64,000 nucleotides of DNA. It comes from Desulfarculaceae bacterium. Its GTDB lineage: Bacteria > Desulfobacterota > Desulfarculia > Desulfarculales > Desulfarculaceae. Both the position numbers and the translations under genes were made by a program. The DNA is taken from contig JAIPEN010000017.1 in NCBI GenBank assembly GCA_021737145.1, positions 1 to 64,000 of the forward strand. Direction: 5' to 3'. Shown here in pieces: positions 27,965 to 36,950 of the stretch. Under the pieces are notes generated by a model. That model was not told where the DNA came from. It saw only the letters and a program-made list of their open reading frames with translations, and made no database searches. The number at the start of each line of letters is the position of its first letter. The first letter of the stretch is position 1.

Positions 27965-28116
27965 ACCACTGGCCGGCTCCGTCTTATCCCCCTACCCGAA
28001 TAAGGTTTAATCCCCTCCTATATTGAGGCCTTCCCCTCATTTATTTTCGCCCCTTTCTTTTCTAATCTGACAAGCAGAGACAAGGCCAACGGCCGGACAA
28101 GGACAGGGGGTGTTTA

Positions 28117-29019
28117 ATGGCGCAAGCGATTCCCAAGGTTTTGGTGGCGGTGGATGGCTCCAAGCGGTCCCTGGCCACGGCGCGTTACGCGGCCCGCACC
28201 CTGCGGCCCGGCGCGGTGCGGCTGGTGGCCTTTTGCGTTTTGGACGTGATGCCCCAGTCCTACTGGGACCTGCACAACGACCCGGCCTATGCCCACCGCC
28301 TCAAGGGGGTCAAGGCCTGGGCCCTGGAGCGGGAGCTGGCCACCAATCGCTTCATGGACAAGGTGTTGGCCGCCCTGCGCAAGGAAGGGCACCCGGCGGA
28401 GATGGTCTCGGCCAAGGTGTCGCCGCGCAGGATCGGGGTGGCCAGCGACATCTTGGCCGAGGCCGGGGCCGGCTACCACACCGTGATCATCGGCCGGCGC
28501 GGGGTGGGCGCGGTGCGGGGCATCCTCCTGGGCAGCGTGGCCCTCAAGCTGGCCGGCCAGCTCACCACCCAGCCCCTGTGGGTGGTGGGCAAGGACGCCA
28601 AGCCGCCCCGGGTGCTAATCACCCTGGACGGCTCGCCCAACTCCCTGCGCGCGGTGGACTATCTGGCCGGCCTCTGCGGCGGGCAACCCCTGGAGATAAC
28701 CCTGCTGCACGTGCTGCGCCCCCTGCAACTGGATTCCGCCCAGCCCGGGGCCAGCCGGGATGACGCCGAGCGGGTGCTGGCCAAGGGGGTGCGCCGCCTG
28801 CGGGAGGCGGGCTTCCACCCCAGCTTGTTGAACCAGGAGGTGGTCGAGGGGGCGGCCAGCCGGGCGGCGGCCATCGTGGAGGCGGCCCGCCAGGGCGGCT
28901 ACGGCACCATCGTCATGGGCCGCAAGGGGCTCAGCGACAACAGCCAGTTCAGCCTGGGGCGGGTGACCGCCAAGGTGCTGGGCGCCTCGCGGGGCCTGGC
29001 CGTATGGGCGATTCCCTGA
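28117..29019 (+). CDS. universal stress protein with two tandem UspA domains
   Basis: 300 aa. First UspA domain, residues 4-155, begins PKVLVAVDGSKRS and has the nucleotide-binding loop IIGRRGVGAVRGILLGSVA. Second, from about 165, begins PRVLITLDGSPNS and has VMGRKGLSDNSQFSLGRVT. The first loop fits the ATP-binding G-2x-G-9x-G(S/T) pattern. It heads a short same-strand run with a STAS-like and a CBS-ACT protein, so it may belong to a small stress or energy-sensing operon. An AT-rich 150-bp gap precedes it and should hold the promoter. Confidence 0.85.
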   Translation: MAQAIPKVLVAVDGSKRSLATARYAARTLRPGAVRLVAFCVLDVMPQSYWDLHNDPAYAHRLKGVKAWALERELATNRFMDKVLAALRKEGHPAEMVSAKVSPRRIGVASDILAEAGAGYHTVIIGRRGVGAVRGILLGSVALKLAGQLTTQPLWVVGKDAKPPRVLITLDGSPNSLRAVDYLAGLCGGQPLEITLLHVLRPLQLDSAQPGASRDDAERVLAKGVRRLREAGFHPSLLNQEVVEGAASRAAAIVEAARQGGYGTIVMGRKGLSDNSQFSLGRVTAKVLGASRGLAVWAIP

Positions 29020-29036
29020 GAAGGGGGGAAAGTGAC

Positions 29037-29498
29037 ATGGAAGCTTCGATGCACCTGATAAGCCAAATGCGCGCCATGCTGCCCGTGGCCGGGACTCACA
29101 AACATAGCGCCGCCCGCCGTCCCCGCGGCAGGTGCGGCCTGGAGAGCCGCAGCAGCCGCCAAAGGCTCAGCCTGACCGTGACCGGCCAGGTGGACGCCAT
29201 GGATCTGGTGGAAGGGCTCAGCCGGGAGGTGGGGCGGGCCACGGTGGTCCATCACCTGGAGATGGACTTCAACCGGGCCGGAGCCTTCGACAACCTGGCC
29301 CTGAGCGCGGTGCTGGTGGTGCTGCGCAACCATGCCCACCACCTCTGCACGGTCATCATGTGGGGGCTGGCTCCCTGGGCCCGCAAGCGCATCCACCAGA
29401 CCGGACCCGAAAACATCATGGGCCGCGAGTGGGCCCTTAGTCAGGACAGCGGCCAGACGCGGCTGTTCAAAACCGAAGCCATCGCCGGCTCCAACTAG
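29037..29498 (+). CDS. STAS-like small protein
   Basis: 153 aa. ATG 29037 has AAGGGGGGA upstream; a longer in-frame start exists inside the previous gene. Residues 50-125 (LTVTGQVDAMDLVEGLSREV ... LEMDFNRAGAFDNLALSAVL) have the beta-alpha pattern of STAS/anti-sigma-antagonist domains, with the segment DFNRAGAFDN where the phosphorylatable Ser loop would be. The N-terminal 45 residues are basic. It sits 17 nt after the universal stress gene. Fold assignment is moderate; the partner is unknown. Confidence 0.5.
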   Translation: MEASMHLISQMRAMLPVAGTHKHSAARRPRGRCGLESRSSRQRLSLTVTGQVDAMDLVEGLSREVGRATVVHHLEMDFNRAGAFDNLALSAVLVVLRNHAHHLCTVIMWGLAPWARKRIHQTGPENIMGREWALSQDSGQTRLFKTEAIAGSN

Positions 29499-29522
29499 CC
29501 GGCTCCCAAAGGAGGAGACCCC

Positions 29523-30254
29523 ATGTTGGTCGCCAACTGGATGAGTTCCCGCCTGGTCACCATCGACCCGGCCGAATCCCTGCCCCAGGCCAACAAGCTG
29601 ATGCTGCAGCACGGGATCCGGCGTTTGCCGGTGGTCGACAAAAAGTCACGCCTGGTGGGCATCCTCACCGACCGGGACATCAAGCAGGCCTGGGCCTCGG
29701 ACGCCACCACCCTGGAGGTGCATGAGCTGGCCTACCTGCTGAGCCGCATCTCGGTCAAGGAAGTGATGACTCCCCGCCCGATTACCATCACGCCCACGGA
29801 CACAATCGAGGAGGCGGCCGAGATTATGCTGGAGAAAAAAATATCCGGGCTCCCGGTGATTGAAGACGGCCAGTGCATGGCCATGATCACCCAGAGCGAC
29901 ATATTCCGCGCCCTGGTGCTGCTCACCGGGGTGACCAAGGGCGGCATGCTCTTCGCCTTCAACCTGCCCGACGAGGCCGGGTCCATCAAGCGGGTGGGGG
30001 ACATCATTCGCTCCTACGGCGGGCGCATGGTGAGCATCCTTTCCACCAGCGACCGCACCGCCGAGGGCCGCCGCCAGGTGTACATCCGCATGCGCCTGGT
30101 GGACCGCGACCAGCTGGAGCCCCTGCGCCGGAAGCTGTCGGCCGAAGGTGAGCTGCTCTACATACTCGACAGCCGCGAGGGCAGGAAGGAACTGATCATG
30201 GCCTCGCAGCCCATGGCCTCCGGCGCGGCCGCCTCGGCCGCCCTGGACCACTAA
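29523..30254 (+). CDS. CBS-pair protein with C-terminal ACT-like domain (AcuB-like)
   Basis: 243 aa cytoplasmic regulator. CBS1 spans residues 5-60 (MSSRLVTIDPAESLPQANKL, RRLPVVDKKSRLVGILTDRD) and CBS2 about 78-140 (VMTPRPITITPTDTIEEAAE, SGLPVIEDGQCMAMITQSD). After that an ACT-like fold follows (FNLPDEAGSIKRVGDIIRSY, RMVSILSTSD). CBS pairs bind adenosine nucleotides, and CBS-ACT proteins are common energy/acetoin-type sensors. AAGGAGG is placed well before the ATG. It is the last gene of the run starting at 28117. Confidence 0.85.
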   Translation: MLVANWMSSRLVTIDPAESLPQANKLMLQHGIRRLPVVDKKSRLVGILTDRDIKQAWASDATTLEVHELAYLLSRISVKEVMTPRPITITPTDTIEEAAEIMLEKKISGLPVIEDGQCMAMITQSDIFRALVLLTGVTKGGMLFAFNLPDEAGSIKRVGDIIRSYGGRMVSILSTSDRTAEGRRQVYIRMRLVDRDQLEPLRRKLSAEGELLYILDSREGRKELIMASQPMASGAAASAALDH

Positions 30255-30599
30255 CCCCTTTTCGGCGGCCGTCCCCGCCTATCTACTCCCGGCCGCCGTC
30301 CATAGGCCTGCTCCGCTCCGGCGGAGCAGGCCGTCCCCGCCTCTCCGCCCTCGCCGCCTCCCAGTCGGCGCAGCGGCTATTTTTGCGTTACGTCCTATCG
30401 TTTAGCCCGCATAAATACATGGGTAAATCACCTCCATGCGATTTGGGCCCCATCCCTGCTGCCTATGAGGCGAGCCCCTTATTTATTTAATTGCCGCCGC
30501 GCCTTTTACTGATAGGCAACGGAGCAAAAACCCGCGAGGGCGGGGACAAGGGAACTCTCGATCCACCGGAAGCGATAAGGACAAGCAGGGAGAAGGGAC
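30255..30599. other. intergenic region with a strong hairpin upstream of the 19-kb signalling locus
   Basis: No gene seen. A perfect 12-bp stem GGCCTGCTCCGC/GCGGAGCAGGCC with TCCG loop lies at 30305-30332 without a T-run, probably a terminator-like structure ending the CBS gene transcript. From 30375 to 30490 the sequence is AT-richer (GCATAAATACATGGG, TTATTTATTTAA) and likely contains the promoter for the gene at 30600. I did not find a sigma-54 motif here. Confidence 0.5.
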
Positions 30600-30896
30600 A
30601 TGAAAAAGAGATTCACCGCAGGCGGCTTGATCGCGGCTCTGGTGGGCCTGACGCCCGCCTGGGCTTGGGCCGCCGGAGGCAAGGCCAGCGACTTGGTGGT
30701 GGTGGCCGACACCCGCGCCCTCCACGGCGTGAACCTGTATCTGGCCACCCTCTACAACCAGAACATGTGGGTCTTCGCCGTCTGGGCCGTGGTGCTCACC
30801 ACGGTGCTGGGCGTGCTCCTGGGCCTGATCATGGACGTGGTCATGAACCGTATCGGATTGGACCTGGGCAAGAGCGCCGGGCACGTCGAGCATTAG
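30600..30896 (+). CDS. small membrane protein at head of TSUP/phosphotransferase locus
   Basis: 98 aa, unknown family. The N-terminal signal-like segment (GGLIAALVGLTPAWAWAAGG) is followed by a periplasmic stretch of ~30 residues (ALHGVNLYLATLYNQNM) and a second helix (WVFAVWAVVLTTVLGVLLGLIMD). It starts 27 nt before the TSUP transporter and is probably its small accessory subunit. GGGAGAAGGG lies before the ATG. Confidence 0.6.
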   Translation: MKKRFTAGGLIAALVGLTPAWAWAAGGKASDLVVVADTRALHGVNLYLATLYNQNMWVFAVWAVVLTTVLGVLLGLIMDVVMNRIGLDLGKSAGHVEH

Positions 30897-30923
30897 TCCG
30901 GCCCACCTCAAGGAGAGACAGAC

Positions 30924-31964
30924 ATGGACTGGTTGTACATGCACATGCCCATCGCCGGAGTGGACATCTTCTGGCCCGGGCTATTGTTGATCGGTTATGC
31001 GGTGGGGGTCATCGGCGGCTTCTTCGGCATGGGCGGCGCCTGGATGGTGACCCCGGGGCTCAACATCCTGGGCTTTCCCATGGCCTTTGCCATCGGCACC
31101 GACATCGCCCACATCGCCGGCAAGTCGATGATCTCGACCATGCGGCATTCCAAGTTCGGCAACGTGGACTACAAGCTGGGCTTCATCATGCTCATCGGCA
31201 CCATGGCCGGCATCGAGCTGGGCGCCCAGATCGTGATGATCCTGGAGCGGCAGGGCTCGATCGGCTCGGTGGTGCGCTGGGTCTACGTGGGCTTCCTGGC
31301 CCTGATCGCGCTCATGGTTTTCTACGACTACTTCAAAGCGGTGCGCAGTAAGACCAAGAGCGACGATCCCAGCCACACCGGGGCCACCGGCGGGGTGAAC
31401 TGGGCCCCGGCCATGCACAAGATAAATATCCCGCCCATGATGCACTTCAAGGTGGCGGGCATCCACTGCTCCATGTGGCTGCCGGTGATGGTGAGCTTTA
31501 TCACCGGCGTGCTGGCCGGCTTCCTGGGCATCGGCGGCGGTCTGCTGCGCATGCCGGCCCTGGTCTACTTCATCGGCGCGCCCACCCACGTGGCCGTGGG
31601 CACCGACCTGTTCGAGGTGATGATCAGCGGCCTGTACGGCGCGTTCACCTACAGCCTCAAGGGGCGCATCGAACTGGTGGCGGTGTTCGTGATGCTCTGC
31701 GGCGCGGCGGTGGGAGCCCAGATCGGCACCGTGGCCACCAAGTACGCCAAGGGTTACGGCATCCGCCTGATGTTCGGCTGCGCGGTGTTGGCCTGCATGG
31801 TGTCCATCATCCTCAAGCAGTTCAACGTAACCGCCTTGGCCACGGTAATCATCCTAGGCGCCATCACCGCCATCTGCGTCTACATCATGAGCATCATGTT
31901 CCGGGGCGCGGCCAACGAGCTGCGCGAAAAGCGGCTCAACGGCTCCACCGGTGGGGCGTCGTAG
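30924..31964 (+). CDS. TauE/SafE (TSUP) family membrane transporter
   Basis: 346 aa. Around eight membrane helices in two repeats, each opening with the family motif: GGFFGMGGAWMVTPGLN near residue 30 and GFLGIGGGLLRMPALVYF near residue 200. VGTDLFEVMISGLYGA follows the second. A ~70-residue cytoplasmic linker (residues ~130-180, rich in Lys/Asp) separates the halves. TSUP members export sulfite, sulfonates, sulfoacetate or organic acids. In a sulfur-metabolising anaerobe a sulfur oxyanion is a reasonable guess only. It is followed in 16 nt by a lipoprotein and leads into the phosphotransferase-kinase operon. Confidence 0.85.
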   Translation: MDWLYMHMPIAGVDIFWPGLLLIGYAVGVIGGFFGMGGAWMVTPGLNILGFPMAFAIGTDIAHIAGKSMISTMRHSKFGNVDYKLGFIMLIGTMAGIELGAQIVMILERQGSIGSVVRWVYVGFLALIALMVFYDYFKAVRSKTKSDDPSHTGATGGVNWAPAMHKINIPPMMHFKVAGIHCSMWLPVMVSFITGVLAGFLGIGGGLLRMPALVYFIGAPTHVAVGTDLFEVMISGLYGAFTYSLKGRIELVAVFVMLCGAAVGAQIGTVATKYAKGYGIRLMFGCAVLACMVSIILKQFNVTALATVIILGAITAICVYIMSIMFRGAANELREKRLNGSTGGAS

Positions 31965-31980
31965 AAAGGAGGGCTTAGAA

Positions 31981-32316
31981 ATGAATCCGCAAAAAAGCGC
32001 GGCCTGTTTGGCCCTGCTGATGGCCATGGCCCTGCTGCTGAGCGGCTGCATGGGCGGCAACGGCCAGGAGTCCAAGGTCTATCAGGGTAAATGCCTGGCC
32101 ATGTCCCAGGACGGCAAGAGCCTCACCCTGGCCAACAGCCAGCCCAAGCTCAATCCCATCAAGGGGGCGGAGGCCACCTTTGACATCGCCAAGGCCAAGG
32201 TGGGCCTTTTGCCGGACAAGGGCAACATCATCCGGGTGGCCTATTTCCAGGAGGGCGAGCGCCTGGTGGCCATCAAGGTGATGAACGTGACCAAGCAGGA
32301 CCTGAGGGAAAAGTAA
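31981..32316 (+). CDS. small lipoprotein, unknown
   Basis: 111 aa. AAAGGAGG is a strong site before the ATG. The lipobox LLSGC at residues 20-24 ends a clear lipoprotein signal, so the mature ~88-residue protein is membrane-tethered in the periplasm. The mature part is short, beta-like (YQGKCLAMSQDGKSLTLAN, GNIIRVAYFQEGERLVAIKV) and resembles a small OB-type fold. It lies between the TSUP gene and the first phosphotransferase paralog, so it may be a sensory or accessory periplasmic part. Not recognised. Confidence 0.65.
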   Translation: MNPQKSAACLALLMAMALLLSGCMGGNGQESKVYQGKCLAMSQDGKSLTLANSQPKLNPIKGAEATFDIAKAKVGLLPDKGNIIRVAYFQEGERLVAIKVMNVTKQDLREK

Positions 32317-32382
32317 CCTATCAAGCCTCTTCCGCGCCCGGGTTTGATTCCGGCGCGCGGGGGAGGCCCACCGGGAGCGCTC

Positions 32383-32673
32383 ATGGACTATCGCCGAGGA
32401 TTGATCCTGTTGATCATGGACGTGCTGCTCTTGGCCGAGCTGACCGTGGCCATCTGGTGGGCCCATTTCGAGCCGGCCGAGATTTCCTGGCGCTTTATGC
32501 AGGTGTTCCTGCCGCCGGCGGTGCTGACCGTGGTCGGAACCCGCATCGCGCTAAAGCGCTGGGCCCCCAAAAAGAAGGTATCCCACGAGGCGGCGGCGAA
32601 CCAGCCTTGGCGGCCGGTGAACCTATTCGGCGCCCTGGGCCAGCGCCCGGACTCCGAACGGCGGGAAAAGTAG
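32383..32673 (+). CDS. small two-helix membrane protein
   Basis: 96 aa. Two hydrophobic helices (LILLIMDVLLLAELTVAIWWA and FMQVFLPPAVLTVVGTRIAL) with a short loop, then a basic cytoplasmic tail (KRWAPKKKVSHE...). It ends 15 nt before the first large phosphotransferase-like gene. The TTG-initiated extension to 32344 is less likely than ATG 32383. Function unknown. Confidence 0.6.
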   Translation: MDYRRGLILLIMDVLLLAELTVAIWWAHFEPAEISWRFMQVFLPPAVLTVVGTRIALKRWAPKKKVSHEAAANQPWRPVNLFGALGQRPDSERREK

Positions 32674-32688
32674 GAGACGGGCCGGATC

Positions 32689-35208
32689 ATGGTAAAGCGC
32701 CTGAGCAAACTACTGGGCCGCGCGGGAAGCGGCAAGAAGCAGGGGAGCGGTGCGCCCGGCGAGCTCAAACTGCGCTTCAGGGAATTCAAGTACCTGCTGC
32801 GGGCAAACAACGAGGTGCTGGCCATCATCGCGGAAATAGAGCAGCAGTTGGGCGGAAGCGGCCAGGTGGGCCTGGACTTCCTGCGCAGCCGCTATATCGC
32901 GGCCAGCGCCAAGGTCTACAAGATGATCCGCCATTTGAACACCATCTCCGGCGGGCGCTACCCGCTGCTCATGCCGGTGTTCAACAACATCCGGGGCAAG
33001 ATCGATCAGGTGCTTGAGGAGGACGGCGGGGGGGGCGGCGACGAACTCATCGCGCCCCTGGAGTCCCTGCCGTCCGGCTCGGCCCATCTGGCCGGCAACA
33101 AGGCGGCCAATCTGGCCGAGCTAATCGGGGCCGGCCTGCCGGTGCCGCCGGGCTTCGTGGTCACCACCACCGCCTTCCGCCGCTTCATGGAGCACACCGG
33201 GCTGGGTGGTCAGCTCCGCCAGGCGCTGATGCTCATGGACGGCTCCGGGCCCAGCGAGGTGGAGGCCTTCAGCCGCCTGCTGCAACGCAAGGTGCTCGAT
33301 GCGCCCTTGCCCGCCGATTTGGAGCGGGAGCTCATGGCCGCCGCGCGGGAGTTGGCCGGGGCCGGGGGCCAGGGCCTGCTGTCCCTGCGATCCAGCGCGG
33401 TGGGCGAAGATACTTCCAGCTCCTTTGCCGGGCTCTACCGCAGCGTGCTGCAGGTGCCGCCCGGCGGGGTGTGCGAGGCCTACCGCCAGGTGGCCGCGGC
33501 CCTGTACTCGCCCGAGGCGGTGATCTACCGCCGCCAGCGCGGCCTGCAGGACCAGGACGCGGAGATGGCCGTGCTGGTGCAGCCCATGCTGGCCCCCCTG
33601 GCCAGCGGGGTCATGTACACCACCGACCCCCTGCGGGGCGGCCGGGGCTGCCTGCTGGTCAGCGCGGTGCGCGGCCTGGGCGCCAAGCTGGTGGACGGCT
33701 CGGCCGACCCGGACCTCTACTGCCTGGAGCGGGGCCATCCGTCCCTGCTGCTGGATTACGCGCCCAACAACGGGGCCAGCCAGGAGCCGCCCCTGAGCGA
33801 GGGACAGGCCCTGGAGCTGGCCCGTTTGGGCCTGGAGCTGGAAGAGCGCTTCACCTGCCCCCAGGACGTGGAGTGGGCCCTCACCCCGGAGGGCCGCTTG
33901 ATGATCTTGCAGTCGCGCCCCTTGCAGGTGCTGGCCGCCCCGGCTCCGCCGCCGGTGGTGGACCGGGAGCCCCTTTTGGAGGGCGGCCAGACCGCGCGGC
34001 CCGGGGCCGGGTCCGGCCCGGCGGTGCTGGTGCGGGGCGAAAAGGACCTGGCCGGCTTTCCGGCCGGGGGGGTGCTATTGGCCGTGAACACCTCGCCGGT
34101 GCTGGCCGCGGCTTTGTCCCGGGCGGCGGCGGTGATCACCGACGTGGGCGGCGCGGCCGGGCATCTGGCCTCCCTGGCCCGGGAGATGGGGGTGCCCGCC
34201 CTGGTGGGCACCGGCCAGGCCACCAAGGTTATAGCCCCTGGCCAGGTGATCACCGTGGACGCCGGGAGCCGGCGGGTCTACGCCGGGCGGGTGGAGGAGC
34301 TCTTGGGCGGACAGACCGAGGCCTCGGTGTGCCGCGCCCGCCCCCTGCCCCAGCCGGATTGGCACCAGGCGGCCGGCCTCGTCACCAAGCTGAACCTCAC
34401 CGACCCGCGCAGCCCGCGTTTCACCGCCTCGCACTGCACCACCTTCCACGACATCATCCGCTTCGTGCACGAGATGAGCTTCAAGGAGATGTTCCGCCTG
34501 GGCGATATGGTGGGCGGCCAGGCCGGGGGCGAGGCCCGCCGTCTGGAAACGCGCCTGCCCTTTGAGCTGTGGCTCATCGACCTGGGCGGCGGCCTGACCG
34601 GCTCGCCGGGCCAGGCCCTGAGCCCGGATCAGGTGGTCTCCGCGCCCGGCGCGGCCCTGCTGAGGGGCCTCACCGACCCGGCGGTGGATTGGGAGCGGCC
34701 CCGCCCGGTGAGCGCCAAGGGTCTGGCCTCGGTGTTCAGCGGCACCCTGCTCAACCCGCCGGGCGGCGGCGGGGTCAGGGACATGGGACAGCGGGCCTAT
34801 GCCATCGTCAGCGCGGAGTACCTGAATTTCAACTGCCGGGTGGGCTATCACTACACCGCGCTGGACAGCTTCTGCGGGCCCCGGCAGAACGACAACTACA
34901 TCAGCTTCCGCTTCCATGGCGGGGCGGCCACCGAGGACCGCCGCCGTCTGCGCTGCGAGCTTATCAAGCGCGTGCTCCAGGATCTGGGTTTCGAGGCGGA
35001 GTGCGCCGGCGACCGGGTGAACGCCTTTCAAAAGAAGCGCCCGGCCGAAGACACCGCCCGCGCCCTGGAGGAGCTGGGCCGCTTGATCCTGTTCACCCGC
35101 CAGATGGACATGCTCATGAGCGGCCGGTCAATGGTGGACTGGTTGGCCCGCGCCTTTAGCGAAAAGAACTACAACTTGGCCGCCAACCCGCGAGGTGAAG
35201 GCGCATGA
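32689..35208 (+). CDS. PEP-synthase-like phosphotransferase paralog 1 (ATP-grasp + phospho-His domain, novel C-terminus)
   Basis: 839 aa. Residues ~20-105 are a helical N-terminal domain (FREFKYLLRANNEVLAIIAEIEQ ... conserved RYPLLMPVFNNIRGKI). Residues ~125-425 are a PPDK/PEP-synthase ATP-grasp domain: GNKAANLAELIGAGLPVPPG, LRSSAVGEDTSSSFAG, PQDVEWALTPEGRLMILQSRP. Residues ~440-540 are the swivelling phosphohistidine domain with H492 in DVGGAAGHLASLAREMGVPA. The PEP/pyruvate TIM barrel is absent. Instead ~290 residues of an unrecognised domain follow, with TFHDIIRFVHEMSFKEMF, DNYISFRFHGGAATEDRRR and RQMDMLM. All swivel residues look intact, so it should autophosphorylate from ATP. The phosphoryl acceptor is unknown. 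It overlaps the kinase gene by 4 nt. Confidence 0.8.
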   Translation: MVKRLSKLLGRAGSGKKQGSGAPGELKLRFREFKYLLRANNEVLAIIAEIEQQLGGSGQVGLDFLRSRYIAASAKVYKMIRHLNTISGGRYPLLMPVFNNIRGKIDQVLEEDGGGGGDELIAPLESLPSGSAHLAGNKAANLAELIGAGLPVPPGFVVTTTAFRRFMEHTGLGGQLRQALMLMDGSGPSEVEAFSRLLQRKVLDAPLPADLERELMAAARELAGAGGQGLLSLRSSAVGEDTSSSFAGLYRSVLQVPPGGVCEAYRQVAAALYSPEAVIYRRQRGLQDQDAEMAVLVQPMLAPLASGVMYTTDPLRGGRGCLLVSAVRGLGAKLVDGSADPDLYCLERGHPSLLLDYAPNNGASQEPPLSEGQALELARLGLELEERFTCPQDVEWALTPEGRLMILQSRPLQVLAAPAPPPVVDREPLLEGGQTARPGAGSGPAVLVRGEKDLAGFPAGGVLLAVNTSPVLAAALSRAAAVITDVGGAAGHLASLAREMGVPALVGTGQATKVIAPGQVITVDAGSRRVYAGRVEELLGGQTEASVCRARPLPQPDWHQAAGLVTKLNLTDPRSPRFTASHCTTFHDIIRFVHEMSFKEMFRLGDMVGGQAGGEARRLETRLPFELWLIDLGGGLTGSPGQALSPDQVVSAPGAALLRGLTDPAVDWERPRPVSAKGLASVFSGTLLNPPGGGGVRDMGQRAYAIVSAEYLNFNCRVGYHYTALDSFCGPRQNDNYISFRFHGGAATEDRRRLRCELIKRVLQDLGFEAECAGDRVNAFQKKRPAEDTARALEELGRLILFTRQMDMLMSGRSMVDWLARAFSEKNYNLAANPRGEGA

Positions 35209-36863
35209 ACCGCCCCTATGCCAACCTGTCCCGCCGCATGACGGCGATGGCCCTGCTGGTGGCCCTGATCCCTCTGAACGGGCTGGGCCTGAGCCTCTAC
35301 TACTACTTCAACTACGCCAACAACGAGACGCTCAAGGAGGAGCTCAGGATCCGCGCCCTGAACCGGGCCAGCGCCATAGAGCTGTTTTTGGCCGAGCGCA
35401 CCGCCCTGTTGGAGGTGCTGGCCCACTCGGCCCGCCTGACCCAGCTCAGCAACGAGGCCACCCTCAGCCGCCTGCTGTCCGTCATGAACCGGCGCTCCTG
35501 GAGTTTCGTGGATCTGGGCATCATCGACGCGGGCGGCGATCACCGCGCCTACGTGGGGCCTTACCTGCTCAAGCAGCAAAACTACCGCGAGGCTCCCTGG
35601 TTCCAGCAGGCCATGCTCAAGGGGGTCTACATCAGCGACGTGTTCCTGGGCTACCGACAGGTGCCCCACTTCGTGATCGCGGTGAAGCACGGCGGCGACG
35701 GCCAGGAATGGGTGCTCCGGGCCACCATCGACTCGGATGTGTTCAACCGCCTGGTGCGCACCGCCCAGGTGGGCAAGACCGGCGACGCCTACATCGTGGA
35801 CAAGCAGGGCCGCCTGCAGACGCCTTCTCGCCTGGGGGGCAAGGTCATGGACAGGGCGGGGGTGGACCTGCGCGCGGTGCCCCCGGGCATCTCGGTCAAG
35901 GAGCGGGTCAACCGCCACGGCGACGAGGTGATCAGCGCCTATGCCTGGCTGGACCACGGCGACTGGCTGCTGGTCATCGATCAGAACCCCAAGGAGATGC
36001 TGGGGCCGCTGAACCTGGCCCGCAACGTGGAGCTGGCCGTGTTGGGCCTGGCCAGCCTGTTCATCATTGCGGCGGTGCTGATGCTGGTGCGCCTGTTCAT
36101 CAGGCGGCTGCAGGCCAACGACGCCGAGCGCGCCGCCCTGGACGCCCAGTTGGCCCACTCGGCCCGCCTGGTCTCCTTGGGGCGCATGGCCGCCGGGGTG
36201 GCCCACGAGATCAACAATCCCCTGGCGGCCGTCAGCGAGCTGGCCGGGGAAGTGCAGGACATCCTGGTGCCCGAGCAGGCCGCCACCCTGGAGGAGGGCG
36301 ATGTGATCATCGACAACCTGGTGCGCATCCAGAACCAGGTGGAGCGGGCGCGGGGGGTGACCCACCGCATGCTCAAGTTCGCCCGGCGCATGGAGCCTCA
36401 CCTGGAGAGCACCGATGTCAACGAGCTGTTGCGCGAGACCTACTCCTTTGTGGAGAAGGAGGCCCTGTTCAACAACGTGCAGGTCAAGCTGGACCTTGAC
36501 CCGGGTCTGCCCCTGGTGCAGAGCGACCGGGCCCAGCTGCAACAGGTGCTGCTCAACATAATCAACAACGCCCTGGACGCGGCGGGCCAGGGCGGCTGGG
36601 TGCGGGTGAACAGCAAGGTGGAGGGGAGCAACCTGGCGGTGAGGGTGAGCGACAGCGGCCCCGGGATTTCCCGCGATCTGGCCGAGCGCATATTCGATCC
36701 ATTTTTCACCACCAAGGAACCGGGGCAGGGCACCGGGCTGGGCCTGTCCATCAGCCACTCCATCATGCAGCGCCTGGGAGGATCCCTGGAGCTGGAGAGC
36801 CAGGCGGGCATGGGCGCGGTGTTCGTGATCCGCCTGCCCAACGTCGCGCCAGAGGCGCCGTGA
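35205..36863 (+). CDS. Cache-domain sensor histidine kinase
   Basis: 552 aa membrane kinase. TM1 at residues ~13-33; a periplasmic double-Cache sensor at ~35-280 (FVDLGIIDAGGDHRAYVGPY, APWFQQAMLKGVYISDVFLG); TM2 at ~282-305. Then HisKA with H334 in RMAAGVAHEINNPLAAV and a HATPase with NIINNALDAA, DSGPGI and GTGLGLSISHSIM. Its ATGA start overlaps the end of phosphotransferase paralog 1, so the two are translated together. Cache domains bind small organic ligands; which one is unknown. The adjacent receiver at 36951 is the likely partner. Confidence 0.88.
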   Translation: MNRPYANLSRRMTAMALLVALIPLNGLGLSLYYYFNYANNETLKEELRIRALNRASAIELFLAERTALLEVLAHSARLTQLSNEATLSRLLSVMNRRSWSFVDLGIIDAGGDHRAYVGPYLLKQQNYREAPWFQQAMLKGVYISDVFLGYRQVPHFVIAVKHGGDGQEWVLRATIDSDVFNRLVRTAQVGKTGDAYIVDKQGRLQTPSRLGGKVMDRAGVDLRAVPPGISVKERVNRHGDEVISAYAWLDHGDWLLVIDQNPKEMLGPLNLARNVELAVLGLASLFIIAAVLMLVRLFIRRLQANDAERAALDAQLAHSARLVSLGRMAAGVAHEINNPLAAVSELAGEVQDILVPEQAATLEEGDVIIDNLVRIQNQVERARGVTHRMLKFARRMEPHLESTDVNELLRETYSFVEKEALFNNVQVKLDLDPGLPLVQSDRAQLQQVLLNIINNALDAAGQGGWVRVNSKVEGSNLAVRVSDSGPGISRDLAERIFDPFFTTKEPGQGTGLGLSISHSIMQRLGGSLELESQAGMGAVFVIRLPNVAPEAP

Positions 36864-36950
36864 GGCGAGGCTCTTGATTGGTGACCGCCATGGGGCCTGT
36901 TTGAGACAGGGGAAAAAGGAGCCGGGCGCTCCCGGCGCAAGGAGACTGAC

